Below, one piece after another: positions 33,413 through 42,922 of a DNA stretch of 64,000 nt. The stretch covers positions 1-64,000 of the forward strand of contig JAJDVT010000043.1 in the NCBI GenBank assembly GCA_022826005.1, given 5' to 3'. Both the position numbers and the translations under genes were made by a program. This DNA comes from Gemmatimonadota bacterium (lineage in GTDB: Bacteria; Gemmatimonadota; Gemmatimonadetes; Longimicrobiales; Gaopeijiaceae). The notes below the pieces were generated by a model, which saw only the letters and a program-made list of their open reading frames with translations, had not been told where the DNA came from and did not search any database. Every line of letters starts with the position of its first letter. Within the stretch, counting starts at the first letter, position 1.

Positions 33413-35842
33413 ATGAGAACACTCGTCATCGGCACGTCTCTGGGTGTGGCCCTGGCACTGCTCGGCGATCCCCATTCCCTTCCCCACGCGAAATCCCGGC
33501 CCGATCCGGCGCGGGCCCCGTCCGCAACTCGCGCCCCGTCGATCGAGTCGCCTGTCCTCACGCGGGTGGTGACGCAGTATTGTCAGGTCTGCCACAACGA
33601 CGCGCTGCTCACGGGCAACGTCTCGTTTCAGGGGTTCGAAGTGGAACGTGCTCCGGATCAGGCGGAGACGGCGGAACGCATGATCCGCAAGCTGCGCGCG
33701 GGCATGATGCCGCCGCCCGGGATGCCGCGCCCGGCAGGCGACACCCTCCAGGTGCTGGTGGAAACGCTGGAGCAGCTGGTCGACGAAGCCGCGGTCTTCC
33801 GCCCCAATCCCGGAATCCGCCGCTTCCAGAGGCTGAGCCGCGCGGAGTACGAGCGCGTCATCCGGGACATGCTGAATATCGAGATCGACGCCGGCCGCTG
33901 GCTCCCCGCCGACGTGCTGCTCGGCAGCTTCGACAACCTGTCCGCGGCCCAGGGGCTTTCGACGACCCTGCTGGCCTCGTACATGCGCGCCGCCACCGAG
34001 GTCAGCCGCCTCGCGGTGGGGAACCCCGATGCGGTTTCGTCCTCGTCGAAGTACACCAACCCGATCGAGGTCTCGCAGCACGCCTGGGATCACATCGAGG
34101 GAACCCCGTTCGGCACCCGTGGCGGGATGGTGGTGACCCACGACTTCCCCGCCGACGGTGAATACGTCCTGACGGTGGAAACCCTGTTCGGACAGGGCAC
34201 CGGCTTCGAGGACCTCGACATCTCCATCGACGGCGAGGGCGTGGCGGTCATTCCGATCCCGCACAACGGCGAGCGCAGCGTGCCGCTCAACACCGATCCC
34301 GTCTTCGTGCGTGCCGGTCAGCGCCAGGTGGCGGCGGCGTTCGTGCGGCGCATGGACGGTCCCTACGACGACCGCTTCAGCCCGTTCGACTGGTCGTTCG
34401 TGGGCGGCGAAGACGCCCAGCAGTGGGCCAACTACGGCATCACCGCGCTCCCGCACCTCTCCAACCTGATGATCACCGGGCCCACGACCGTAACCGGCGT
34501 ATCCGACACGCCGACCCGGGACCGGATCTTCTCATGCCGTCCGTCGTCCGCGGCGGATCAGCGTCCCTGCGCAGAGTCCATCGTCGCCAGACTCGCGGAA
34601 CAGGCCTATCGGCGCCCCGTCACCAACGAAGACATGCTGGGGCTGATGGCATTCTACGACCAGGGATCCGCCGACGGCGGGTTCGAGATCGGCGTGCGCA
34701 CCGCGCTTCAGGCACTGCTCGCGAGCCCCTCGTTCGTGTTCCGGCTCGAGCGGGAGCCATCCGGGACCGCGGAAGGCGAGAACTACTACCTGGGCGACCT
34801 CGACCTGGCTTCCCGGCTCTCCTTCCTGCTCTGGGCATCGGTGCCGGACCGGGAGCTGCTCGATGTCGCCGCCAGCGGCCGGCTTTCCGACGATGACGTG
34901 CTGGAAGCGCAGGTACGGCGCATGCTCGCCGATCCGCGCTCCGAGGCGCTGGGAACGCGCTTCGCGCATCAGTGGCTGCGCCTGCAGGACGCCGCCAAGA
35001 ACAACCCCGAGCCGTATCTCTATCCCGACTTCACAGGTCAGTTGAGCGACGACCTGGTGCGGGAGACCGAGCTCTTCTTCAACCATCTCGTGCAGGAAGA
35101 CCGCAACTTCCTGGAGTTCTTCAGCGCCGATTACACGTTCCTCAACGAGCGTGTGGCCCGGCATTACGCGATCGAAGGCGTCACCGGAAGCGACTTCCGC
35201 CTGGTCACGTATCCCGACGACAAGCGCCGCGGCATCCTCGGCCACGGGAGCGTGCTTCTGCTGACCTCGATGTCGGCCCGAACCTCTCCGGTTCTGCGCG
35301 GAAAGTGGGTCATGGAGGTCCTGATGGGTACGCCTCCGCCGCACCCTCCGCCCAACGTTCCCGCCTTCGACCAGACCGAGGGAACGGCGGACGGCCGCCG
35401 CCTCACCACTCGTGAGCGGATGGAGCGGCATCGCGCCAACCCCACCTGCAACGCCTGCCACCGCTTCATGGATCCGATCGGCCTCGCGCTCGACAACTAC
35501 GACGTGACCGGCCGCTGGCGCATCCGCGAGAACATGGTGGCGCTCGACACGCGCGGCGACTTCTACGACGGAACGCCCATCACCACGCCGGCGGAACTGA
35601 CCCAGGTCATCCTCAAGCGCCCGGTCCCGCTCGTGCGCAACTTCACGGCGCATCTGCTGGCGTACGCGATCGGCCGCCCCGTGGAGTACTTCGATCAACC
35701 GACCATTCGAGTCATCGCGAACGACGCGGCGGCCGAAGGATACAGCATGTCCGCCTTCGTTCTGGGGGTCGTGAAGAGCGATCCGTTCCGGATGAGACGA
35801 ACCGAGGCGACCGCAGACACGGAAGCCAACCAGGGAGTGTAA
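33413..35842 (+). CDS. DUF1592-family cytochrome c-like protein
   Basis: This 809-residue secreted protein carries the modules of the DUF1587/1592/1588/1585 family, common in Planctomycetota and related phyla. A signal peptide is followed by a haem-binding motif CQVCH at residues 57-61 and MMPPPGMPRP. DUF1587-like FQRLSRAEYERVIRDMLN and the DUF1592 body come next, then TCNACHRFMDPIGLALDNYD and a DUF1585 C-terminus. One real haem site is expected; CNACH is a second possible one. The next gene, DUF1552, begins 6 bases after the stop, the standard partner. Roles in these families are undescribed or only proposed (polymer or carbohydrate oxidation). Confidence 0.9.
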   Translation: MRTLVIGTSLGVALALLGDPHSLPHAKSRPDPARAPSATRAPSIESPVLTRVVTQYCQVCHNDALLTGNVSFQGFEVERAPDQAETAERMIRKLRAGMMPPPGMPRPAGDTLQVLVETLEQLVDEAAVFRPNPGIRRFQRLSRAEYERVIRDMLNIEIDAGRWLPADVLLGSFDNLSAAQGLSTTLLASYMRAATEVSRLAVGNPDAVSSSSKYTNPIEVSQHAWDHIEGTPFGTRGGMVVTHDFPADGEYVLTVETLFGQGTGFEDLDISIDGEGVAVIPIPHNGERSVPLNTDPVFVRAGQRQVAAAFVRRMDGPYDDRFSPFDWSFVGGEDAQQWANYGITALPHLSNLMITGPTTVTGVSDTPTRDRIFSCRPSSAADQRPCAESIVARLAEQAYRRPVTNEDMLGLMAFYDQGSADGGFEIGVRTALQALLASPSFVFRLEREPSGTAEGENYYLGDLDLASRLSFLLWASVPDRELLDVAASGRLSDDDVLEAQVRRMLADPRSEALGTRFAHQWLRLQDAAKNNPEPYLYPDFTGQLSDDLVRETELFFNHLVQEDRNFLEFFSADYTFLNERVARHYAIEGVTGSDFRLVTYPDDKRRGILGHGSVLLLTSMSARTSPVLRGKWVMEVLMGTPPPHPPPNVPAFDQTEGTADGRRLTTRERMERHRANPTCNACHRFMDPIGLALDNYDVTGRWRIRENMVALDTRGDFYDGTPITTPAELTQVILKRPVPLVRNFTAHLLAYAIGRPVEYFDQPTIRVIANDAAAEGYSMSAFVLGVVKSDPFRMRRTEATADTEANQGV

Positions 35843-35848
35843 GGCACC

Positions 35849-37279
35849 ATGAACTTCATCACGGGAAAGCACCTCTCTCGCCGCACCTTCCTGCAAGGGA
35901 TGGGCACGACGGTCGCCCTCCCCCTGCTGGACGCGATGGTCCCCGCAGGCAGGTTGTGGCGCGACCGCGCCGCCACCGACTTCACGCGCTTCGTGGGCAT
36001 CGAGGAGTCGATGGGGTGCGCGGGCGGAAGCGACTGGGGCGACCAGCAGTTCCTGTTCGCGCCCGAGAAGGTCGGCCGCGACTTCGAGTTCGTGGCGACC
36101 AGCCAGCTCAAGCCGCTGGAGCCCTTCCGCGAATACCTGACGGTGATCAGCAACACCGACTCGCGCATGGCGGAGGCGTACCGCGCGGAGGAGATCGGCG
36201 GCGACCACGACCGCACCACCGCCGTCTTCCTGACCCAGGCCCATCCCAAGCAGACCCAGGGATCGGACGTCTATCTCGGGACCTCGCTGGACCAGCTGCA
36301 TGCACGCCGCTTCGGCCAGGACACCGCGCTGCCCTCGCTCGAGCTCACCACCGAGTCGATCGACCGCGGGGGCGGATGCGCCTACAACTACCACTGCGCC
36401 TACACGACCTCCGTGGCGTGGGCCTCGCCGACCCAGCCGCTCCCGGCCATTCGCGAGCCGCGCGCTGTCTTCGAGCAGCTCTTCGGCGCGGGTGACTCCG
36501 CCGCCGACCGCGCGGCCCGCCGCCGCACCGACCGCAGCGTCATCGACTGGATTGCCAGCGAAGTGGCGCGCCTGAAGAGAGAGCTGGGGGCCGTCGACCG
36601 CCGGGCCATGGACGAGTACCTGACCCACATCCGCGAACTGGAGCGCCGCATCGAGCTGGTCGAGGAGCGCAACAGCAGCGGCGACGAGCGGGCGATGCCC
36701 GAGGCTCCTTCCGGGGTTCCCGATTCCTGGGAAGAGCACATGGAGATCATGTTCGACCTCCAGCTGCTCGCGCTGCAGACGGACATGACCCGGGTCATCA
36801 CCTTCAAGATCGGCTTCGATCAGTCGAACCGGACCTTCCCGCTGAGCGGCACCAACAAGTCGATCCACGGAGCGTCGCACCACGGCAACGTCCCCGCCGA
36901 CATCATGGACTTCAACCTCATCAACACCCACAGGCTGAGCCTGATGGGCTACTTCCTCGAGAAGATGAAGAACACGATGGAGGGCGACGCCTCCCTGCTG
37001 GACAAGACCGCGATCGTCTGGGGCTCGTCCATGGGCGATCCGAACCTGCACAACCACCGCCGCTGCCCGCTCATCCTGATGGGGCACGCCAACGGCGCCC
37101 TGGAAGGCAACATGCACCTGCGGGCACCCAAGGGGACGCCGATGGCCGACGTCTTCGTGAGCCTGATGCAGGGCATCGGACACGACGACATGGCTTCGTT
37201 CGGCGACAGCGTGAGCCCGTTCCCGCTCACGTTTCCGAGAGGCGGCATCGCTGACGCGCTGCGGGAGGCGGGATCGTGA
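35849..37279 (+). CDS. DUF1552-family secreted protein (Tat signal)
   Basis: This 476-residue protein begins with a twin-arginine signal (SRRTFLQGMGTTVALPLLDA), so it is likely exported folded. The body has the DUF1552 hallmarks: a metal-like site with DHDRTTAVFLT, GSDVYLGTSLDQLHA, and a C-terminal VWGSSMGDPNLHNHRRCPL segment before GHANGALEGNMHL. The start lies 6 bases after the DUF1592 stop and the 3' end overlaps the ankyrin gene by four bases. The family is functionally uncharacterised but nearly always accompanies DUF1592. Confidence 0.92.
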   Translation: MNFITGKHLSRRTFLQGMGTTVALPLLDAMVPAGRLWRDRAATDFTRFVGIEESMGCAGGSDWGDQQFLFAPEKVGRDFEFVATSQLKPLEPFREYLTVISNTDSRMAEAYRAEEIGGDHDRTTAVFLTQAHPKQTQGSDVYLGTSLDQLHARRFGQDTALPSLELTTESIDRGGGCAYNYHCAYTTSVAWASPTQPLPAIREPRAVFEQLFGAGDSAADRAARRRTDRSVIDWIASEVARLKRELGAVDRRAMDEYLTHIRELERRIELVEERNSSGDERAMPEAPSGVPDSWEEHMEIMFDLQLLALQTDMTRVITFKIGFDQSNRTFPLSGTNKSIHGASHHGNVPADIMDFNLINTHRLSLMGYFLEKMKNTMEGDASLLDKTAIVWGSSMGDPNLHNHRRCPLILMGHANGALEGNMHLRAPKGTPMADVFVSLMQGIGHDDMASFGDSVSPFPLTFPRGGIADALREAGS

Positions 37280-39240
37280 GGGCCCCGAACCGGGCGGCGC
37301 GACGCCGCATGGGGCTGTTGGGCGCGACCCTGCTGCTGGTTTCGCTCGCCGGCTCCGTTGAGGCCCAGGATGCCGGGCTGATGGCGGCGGCGAAGCAGGG
37401 TGACGCGGTTGCGGTGGAGGCGCTGCTTGCCGGAGGCGCGGACCCGAATCGGGCGCGGGGCGACGGCATGACCGCGCTGCACATGGCTGCAATCGAGGGG
37501 CACGGCGATGTGGTGGCCGCGCTGCTGGAAGCGGGCGCCGAGGTCGGCGCGACCACCCGCATCGGGGCGTACACGCCGCTCCACCTGGCCAGTCAGGGCG
37601 GGCACGGCGCGGTGGTGCGCGCGCTCCTCGAAAAGGGCGCGGACGCAACGCTGGCGACCACCAACAGCGGGACCACCCCGCTCCATCTGGCCTCGCGGGT
37701 GCTGGACGGCGAGGAAGCCGTCGCCGCGCTGCTGGAATACGGCGCCGAGGTGAACGCGCGCGAGGGCTCCGTCGGCCAGACCCCGCTGATGTTCGCGGCT
37801 GCGTACAACCGGACACCCGCCATTCGGGTGCTCCTGAAGCACGGGGCGTATCCGAACATCGCCACCACGGTCGTGGACGTGCTGCGCAACGTGGCCATCG
37901 ACCGCGAGGCCAGCCAGCTCCTGCGCGACCGCATCGAGGGGCTTCGCTTCCAGGCCGCGCCGGGTACGGAACCCGAACTGACCCCCGCGCAGGTACAGGA
38001 AGCGATCGCCGCCCAGCGGGAGTTCCTGCGCGCCGACCACTCGCGGCGGGACCTCGACCCCGACGATCTCACTCAGTACCGGGCGGACTATCCGGGCGGC
38101 CCGCCGCTCGCGCGCCCCCCCTACCGGGAGACGCTTGTGGGCATGACCGGCGGCATGACCGCGCTGCTGCACGCCGCGCGCGAAGGACACGTCGAAGCTG
38201 CCCTCGCCCTCCTCGACGGCGGGGCCGACATCGACCAGGTCAGCGGCGACGGCACCAGCCCGCTGTTGATGACCATCCTCAACGGCCAGTTCGACGTGGC
38301 CATGGAGCTGGTCGAGCGCGGCGCGGACCCGGACCGGGCCGCCGACACCGACGGAATCTCCCCGCTGTTCGCGGTGCTGCAGACCCACTGGGCGCCCAAG
38401 TCCAACTACCCGCAGCCGCGCGCGCACGACAACGAGCAGACCGAGTACCTCGAGTTGCTGCAGGCGCTTCTGGACGCTGGCGCGGACCCGAACGTCCAGC
38501 TCAACACGCATCTCTGGTACTGGGAGTTCGGCCTCACCAAGATGGGCATCAACCTGGAGGGCGCCACGCCGTTCTATCGGGCCGCCTTCGCGCAGGACAT
38601 CGAGGCGATGAAGATGCTGGCCGCCCACGGCGCCGACCCCGACATTCCCACGCGCTGGCCGGCGGTCGGCATGCGTGAGCGCCGCCAGCAGGACGGGCGG
38701 CAGCAGGAGGATTCAGGCCTTCCCTGGATTCCCGAGGGGTCCTACAACGCCTATCCCATTCACGCGGCAGCGGGCGGCGGCTGGCAGGGGCTCGGCGCAT
38801 TCAGCGTGCGCGCCGTTCCAGACAACTTCCTCAATGCCGTCAAGTACCTGGTCGACGAGCACGGGGCGGATGTGAACCTGGCCGACTCGTGGCTGTACCG
38901 GCCGATCCATTACGCCGCGGCCCGGGGTGACAACGAACTCATCATGTACCTCGTCGAGCAGGGAGCGGACGTGACCGCCATTACCCGGCTGGGTCAGTCC
39001 GCAGCCGACATGGCGCGTGGAGGCCGTTCGGGCTTCTTCGTGCGCGTCGCCTACCCCGAAACGGAGGAACTGCTGGTCAGCCTCGGCTCCAGCCGCGAGT
39101 GCGAGCACACCCACTTCCTCGACACCGGCGACTTCTGCGAGGGTCTCGGAGTCTTCGACCCGTGGAAGGAGAAGGGGATTCCGCAGACGACGGAGACCGT
39201 GGTGCCGCCACCGCCTCCTCCGGGAGGGAATCGGAGGTAG
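37276..39240 (+). CDS. exported ankyrin-repeat protein
   Basis: This 654-residue protein starts at a GTG overlapping the previous stop (GTGA) and has a signal peptide (MGLLGATLLLVSLAGSVEAQ). About ten ankyrin repeats follow in two blocks. Residues roughly 35-200 hold repeats such as GMTALHMAAIEGHGDVVAAL and YTPLHLASQGGHGAVVRAL; 280-580 hold more, including LIMYLVEQGADV. A non-repeat linker with charged helices lies between the blocks. The C-terminus is Pro-rich. Third place after DUF1592 and DUF1552 is a recurrent arrangement, which suggests that the three act together in the envelope. Confidence 0.9.
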   Translation: MRAPNRAARRRMGLLGATLLLVSLAGSVEAQDAGLMAAAKQGDAVAVEALLAGGADPNRARGDGMTALHMAAIEGHGDVVAALLEAGAEVGATTRIGAYTPLHLASQGGHGAVVRALLEKGADATLATTNSGTTPLHLASRVLDGEEAVAALLEYGAEVNAREGSVGQTPLMFAAAYNRTPAIRVLLKHGAYPNIATTVVDVLRNVAIDREASQLLRDRIEGLRFQAAPGTEPELTPAQVQEAIAAQREFLRADHSRRDLDPDDLTQYRADYPGGPPLARPPYRETLVGMTGGMTALLHAAREGHVEAALALLDGGADIDQVSGDGTSPLLMTILNGQFDVAMELVERGADPDRAADTDGISPLFAVLQTHWAPKSNYPQPRAHDNEQTEYLELLQALLDAGADPNVQLNTHLWYWEFGLTKMGINLEGATPFYRAAFAQDIEAMKMLAAHGADPDIPTRWPAVGMRERRQQDGRQQEDSGLPWIPEGSYNAYPIHAAAGGGWQGLGAFSVRAVPDNFLNAVKYLVDEHGADVNLADSWLYRPIHYAAARGDNELIMYLVEQGADVTAITRLGQSAADMARGGRSGFFVRVAYPETEELLVSLGSSRECEHTHFLDTGDFCEGLGVFDPWKEKGIPQTTETVVPPPPPPGGNRR

Positions 39241-39247
39241 GCCCCGG

Positions 39248-39688
39248 CTAGTCCTCCCAGCTCACGGCGTCCCCCACCTGGATGCGGGCGTCACTCAGCA
39301 CCGTGCAGAAGACGCCGCCGCGCCAGTCGGGATCGAGGGCGTCCCGCAGCCCGGTGAGCTGTTCCTCCATGATCGTGCAGGGCCGGGTCTCACCGCGCAC
39401 CTGAAGCACGCAGTCCCCGATTCGCATCCTGCGGTCGCGGGTGTCGGCCAGGCTCACCCCGCTCACCATCAGGTTCGCGCGTCGTAGAGTTGGATCGACA
39501 GCGGTGCCGAGTTCGTCGTTGAGCGTGTCGAAGACTTCCTTCTCGATCAACGTGACCTGGCGCCGGGTGCGCCCGTAGTTCGCGTCGCCGGCAAGTCCGC
39601 CTCCCGCTTCCGCGGTGGCCGCGGAGACGGCGCTCATCTCGCCCCCACGCTGCCGCTTCAGCCAGATCGCCTCGAGTCTTCCGCTCAT
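39248..39688 (-). CDS. MOSC-domain protein
   Basis: This 146-residue protein begins at the ATG at 39688, eight bases after GGAG; a second ATG six bases upstream has poor spacing. It shows MOSC features: GRLEAIWLKRQRGGEM at the start, GLAGDANYGRTRRQVTLIE, RRANLMVSGVSLAD, and RIGDCVLQVRGETRPCTIME, in which the cysteine may hold a molybdenum cofactor or sulfur. MOSC proteins act in molybdenum cofactor sulfuration or N-hydroxylated compound reduction. No partner is nearby. It converges with the ankyrin gene. Confidence 0.85.
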   Translation of the reverse strand: MSGRLEAIWLKRQRGGEMSAVSAATAEAGGGLAGDANYGRTRRQVTLIEKEVFDTLNDELGTAVDPTLRRANLMVSGVSLADTRDRRMRIGDCVLQVRGETRPCTIMEEQLTGLRDALDPDWRGGVFCTVLSDARIQVGDAVSWED

Positions 39689-40060
39689 CCCCATCGCTCC
39701 TGTCGATTCCGTTCCGGTTACTGGATATGTCGTGGTTTCAAGGGTTTATCGTCGTCTCGGGTTCCGAGATGAACCGTCCTCCGCTCCTCGGCCCGGACCG
39801 CTCCAGAATACCCTATCGGGTCGCTGAAGGCGAGGGGGATTCCTGCCGGTCGGAAAGCCGACCACGGCGAAGTCCGGGCCTGCGCCGATGGCCAGCGTCG
39901 AAGCCGGTGCCGAGGAAGTCCCGGTCAGCCATGGACTCGCCCGGGAGTCCGGGTTCGGAATGCTCCGTGAAGGGGATCTCAAGCCAACGACGTGCGGCCG
40001 GTCGGTGGCTTCGGACCACCGATTCGTGTCCGCCGAAAGCCTACCGTCAACACGGAGACC
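39689..40060 (+). other. 372-base divergent intergenic region, no gene seen
   Basis: I see no convincing coding frame, RNA gene or promoter between MOSC and the next small gene. Two short dyads are present: TCTCGG/CCGAGA at 39755-39769 and GGTCGG/CCGACC at 39848-39863 with an AAAG loop. Their role is unknown. Confidence 0.35.
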
Positions 40061-40285
40061 ATGGACATGACCCCTCGACGCAAGACCCCACGACGCCTCG
40101 CGATGGCCGCACTATCCCTCGCGGCCGCCCTCGCCCTGCAGACCGAACCGGCGGCCGCGCAGTTCGTCGATCACTCCGAACCTGTCGAAGAGGAGATCGT
40201 CGATGGGCGTCCGGACCGCGACTCCGACGGCAACTGGACCTGGTGCTGGCCGCTGCACTGGCTCACTTACTGCTGGACCAGATAG
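40061..40285 (+). CDS. small secreted protein, Trp-rich C-terminus
   Basis: This is a predicted 74-residue protein with a basic N-terminus (TPRRKTPRRLA), a clear signal peptide (MAALSLAAALALQTEPAAAQ) and a mature part of only about 40 residues. The mature part is acidic (EPVEEEIVDGRPDRDSD) and ends WCWPLHWLTYCW plus two residues. GGAG lies three bases before the ATG at 40061, or nine before an in-frame ATG at 40067, which may be the true start. I know no family for it. The two cysteines near the end could form a disulfide. Confidence 0.5.
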   Translation: MDMTPRRKTPRRLAMAALSLAAALALQTEPAAAQFVDHSEPVEEEIVDGRPDRDSDGNWTWCWPLHWLTYCWTR

Positions 40286-40314
40286 CAGGGCACCGATGCC
40301 GGTGCGGTCCAGCA

Positions 40315-40351
40315 GCCGGTGGCGGCGGTCGTCATGGCCGCCGCCACCGGC
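40315..40351. terminator. GC-rich 14-bp hairpin between convergent genes
   Basis: GCCGGTGGCGGCGG at 40315-40328 pairs perfectly with CCGCCGCCACCGGC at 40338-40351 across a nine-base loop. It sits between the stops of two convergent genes. No T-run follows on either strand, so it would be a Rho-independent-like stop without a U-tract, or a simple 3'-end stabiliser. Confidence 0.45.
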
Positions 40352-40409
40352 GAGCGCGGCCCCCCGCGGACCGAGGTGGGAGTGCGCTTCCGCCGCGAAT
40401 GGCCCCGCC

Positions 40410-41921
40410 TCAGTTCGCCGGCACGGCCTCCATCAGCAGGCGCAGCGCGTCGTCGAGCGCCCGGCCTCCCGGTCCGCCGCCACTGTAGTGCCCGATGCGC
40501 ACCACCACCATGTCGTGCGTGGGGATGATGATCGTGCTCTGGCCTCCGGCGCCCGCCATGCGGAAGGCGCTGGTCGGAATGGGATCACCGCCGTTGGCAT
40601 TCACCCAGAAAAACGCGCCCCCGTACACATGGCGCCCGTCCGCCTCCCAGGCGGGCGCGAGCGTGGACGCGTACTCCACGTATCCCTCCGGGAGGATGCG
40701 CTCGCCGTTCACGACGCCATCGGTGAGGTACAGGTTGCCTAGCCGCGCCCAGTCGCGCCCGCTGCCGAAGCCGTATCCCTGGAGCAGGAAGTTGCCGTAG
40801 GGATCGGTCATGGCGATGAAGTTGCGCATCCCCAGCTTGTCGAAGAGATGCCGCTGCGGGAACTGATGGTAGTTCTCGCCCAGCTCCCCTTCCACGCCCA
40901 GGCGGACCAGGTAGTTGGTAAGCACCGGATCGCAGTTCCGGTACCGTCCCACTGTGTCGGGCTCCCACTGCTGGTCTTTGCCGGCAGCCCACTCGAACGA
41001 GTTGACGGTGCCAGTATAGAGGTACAGGTGGTCGGGGTACCCGATGTTCGGGTCGTCGCCCGGGTCGCCCAGGTTGCGGCAGCGCAGCCCGGACGACATC
41101 CGCATGATGTCGCCGATGCGGATGGCCTGGCGCGGGTCGCCTTCGCCCTGCCACTCGGGAATCGGCGCGGACTGCCAGAGGTCATAGACCCCCTTCTGAA
41201 TCAGGATGCCCATGAGCGTGCCGGTCAGGCTTTTGTTCATGGACCAGCTCTCGAGCGGCGTGGTGTGGTCGATGCCCTCGCGGTAGCGCTCCGCCAGCAG
41301 ACGGCCCCGGTGGGTCACGACGAAGGCCGCGGTCAGCGCCTCGGGGGGCGCGAAGGCAGCCTCCACCGCCTGCGCCACCTTGTCCATGTCCACGTCGGCC
41401 GGGAAGGGCTCGTCCGGAAGCAGATCGCCCAGCGGCCAGGCCGTGGTCTCGGCGTCCGGGAGGGTTGAAACCACATCAACGGTCTCGTAGTACGGCTCCT
41501 CCTCGCCGATGGGGAGGGCGAGACACCCCTGGTCGCCGTGCAGCTTGGCGGAGCGCACCGTGCCGTCCGGCAGGGTGAGGTGCACGCGCTGGTTCTCGTA
41601 GTCGACCACCCGGTCGGTCACGGCGCCGCGGTGCTCCCGCAGCGCGGTGAAGAAGCCGGTGTGCTCGGCGGCGAAGTCCGGATCCAGCCCGGACAGGAAG
41701 ACGTTGGAGCACAGGATCTTCGCGAAGCCCGCAGTCGAATGCACCACCGGGTCTCCCGGCGGCAGCGCGTATTCGCCAGGAAGTTCGAGCTCGGCAGCGC
41801 GGGCGAGGAGTTGCGCCTGCGGATCGTCGTCGGCCGGTTCGGGCGCGTCGGCCGGGGCGCAGCCAGCGGCGAGGAGCGTAAGGAGGACGAAAGACGGGAT
41901 AAGGCGGTGCAGCATCTTCAT
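40410..41921 (-). CDS. serine hydrolase lipoprotein (class C beta-lactamase/penicillin-binding-like)
   Basis: This 503-residue lipoprotein has the lipobox LAAGC (Cys21). The beta-lactamase-like domain starts near residue 175. The S-x-x-K motif is S227-M-N-K230 in SWSMNKSLTGTLMG, the general-base region is probably YRNCDP, and HYSGGGPGGR at the end of the domain is where the KTG-like strand should be, but no clear KTG is present. Proteins of this type are often peptidases or esterases rather than beta-lactamases. The start could be the ATG at 41921 or the one at 41915; spacing from GGAG favours the second. Confidence 0.85.
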   Translation of the reverse strand: MKMLHRLIPSFVLLTLLAAGCAPADAPEPADDDPQAQLLARAAELELPGEYALPPGDPVVHSTAGFAKILCSNVFLSGLDPDFAAEHTGFFTALREHRGAVTDRVVDYENQRVHLTLPDGTVRSAKLHGDQGCLALPIGEEEPYYETVDVVSTLPDAETTAWPLGDLLPDEPFPADVDMDKVAQAVEAAFAPPEALTAAFVVTHRGRLLAERYREGIDHTTPLESWSMNKSLTGTLMGILIQKGVYDLWQSAPIPEWQGEGDPRQAIRIGDIMRMSSGLRCRNLGDPGDDPNIGYPDHLYLYTGTVNSFEWAAGKDQQWEPDTVGRYRNCDPVLTNYLVRLGVEGELGENYHQFPQRHLFDKLGMRNFIAMTDPYGNFLLQGYGFGSGRDWARLGNLYLTDGVVNGERILPEGYVEYASTLAPAWEADGRHVYGGAFFWVNANGGDPIPTSAFRMAGAGGQSTIIIPTHDMVVVRIGHYSGGGPGGRALDDALRLLMEAVPAN

Positions 41922-42076
41922 GACTCCGCTGGAAGGATGTGGAGACCGACCATCGGCCGAATCATCGAGAGATTCACCATACGAGTCGGCTGCGGGGGCA
42001 ACAAGACGAGTGAACCGGCCAGCGCTACCGCGTCGGCGTGGTTTCCCGGAGGAAGCGCCGGGAATCCCAACTCGCT

Positions 42077-42105
42077 TTCCCGGCCAGATGCGGAGCGCTA
42101 GTCTG
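42077..42105 (+). promoter_or_regulatory. candidate promoter for the YwaF-like gene
   Basis: TTTCCC (42077-42082) and TAGTCT (42100-42105) are 17 bases apart. The -10 is of the TANNNT type common in GC-rich genomes; the -35 is weak. It lies about 60 bases before the start at 42168. Confidence 0.35.
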
Positions 42106-42167
42106 AGCCCTCCGATCCGGGCTTCTTCCGGTCTCCGTGGGGAACGAACTGTGGGGAGGCAGGCGTC

Positions 42168-42878
42168 TTGGATTTCCTTTTTTCCGCAGGCGACCCCGCA
42201 AGCCCGTTCGTGATCTTCGGGCGCGCACACTTGCTCTCACTGGCAGTGCTCGCCCTTTTCGGCCATGTGACCATCCGCCTCGGGAAGTTGGGAAGCGAGG
42301 AAACCCGACGCCGCATCAAGCGGGGCATGATCGCCATGCTCCTCGTCACCTTCGTGGAAGGGCACTTCTGGTTCGCATTCCACGGCGAGTGGGCGGTGGT
42401 GGAGCGCCTACCCCTGCACATGTGCGGGGCCATGGTCTGGGTGAGCATCTACGGGCTCTGGACGGACCGGCCATGGACCCGCCCGCTCATGTACTATCTG
42501 GGAATCGCCGGGGCGATTCAGGGGGTCATCCAGCCGGACAGTCCCTACGGGTTTCCCCACGTGCGCTTCGTGGCCACTATGCTCTCACACACCACGATCG
42601 TGGTCGCCGGATTGTGGGTGATCTCGGTGGAGAAGTACACACCGAGCCTTCGCTCGACCCTGTGGACGCTCGCGCTCGTCCATGTCTACGCGGCGGTCAT
42701 CTTCGTCTTCAACCTTCTCGTGGGTTCGAACTACCTGTACATCGTCGAAAAACCGGAGTCCACGTCGCTCATGGACATCTTCCCGGAATGGCCCTGGTAC
42801 CTGCTGGTCCTCGAAGCGCTCCTCTTGGTCATCGTTGCAGGCATGTACCTGCCCTTTGCGCGCCCGCGCAGAGCCTAG
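42168..42878 (+). CDS. YwaF/TIGR02206-like membrane protein
   Basis: This 236-residue protein has about seven membrane helices and starts at a TTG preceded by GGGGAGG. LPLHMCGAMVWVSIY, GIAGAIQGVIQPD, RFVATMLSHTTIVVAGLWV and LLVGSNYLYIVEKP match the TIGR02206/YwaF family, whose function is unknown. The final helix is LLVLEALLLVIVAGMYLPF. It is the only gene here transcribed before the DUF1028 gene and the two are separated by about 430 bases. Confidence 0.87.
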   Translation: MDFLFSAGDPASPFVIFGRAHLLSLAVLALFGHVTIRLGKLGSEETRRRIKRGMIAMLLVTFVEGHFWFAFHGEWAVVERLPLHMCGAMVWVSIYGLWTDRPWTRPLMYYLGIAGAIQGVIQPDSPYGFPHVRFVATMLSHTTIVVAGLWVISVEKYTPSLRSTLWTLALVHVYAAVIFVFNLLVGSNYLYIVEKPESTSLMDIFPEWPWYLLVLEALLLVIVAGMYLPFARPRRA

Positions 42879-42922
42879 AGGCGACAGGGCCCACGAGTCG
42901 TGGACTGGAGCCAGATCCGCCC

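Noticed and set aside
34532-37816. A 1094-codon open frame on the minus strand.
   Set aside because: It lies opposite the DUF1592, DUF1552 and ankyrin genes, which are supported by motifs and by tight operon spacing. No family features were seen in it.
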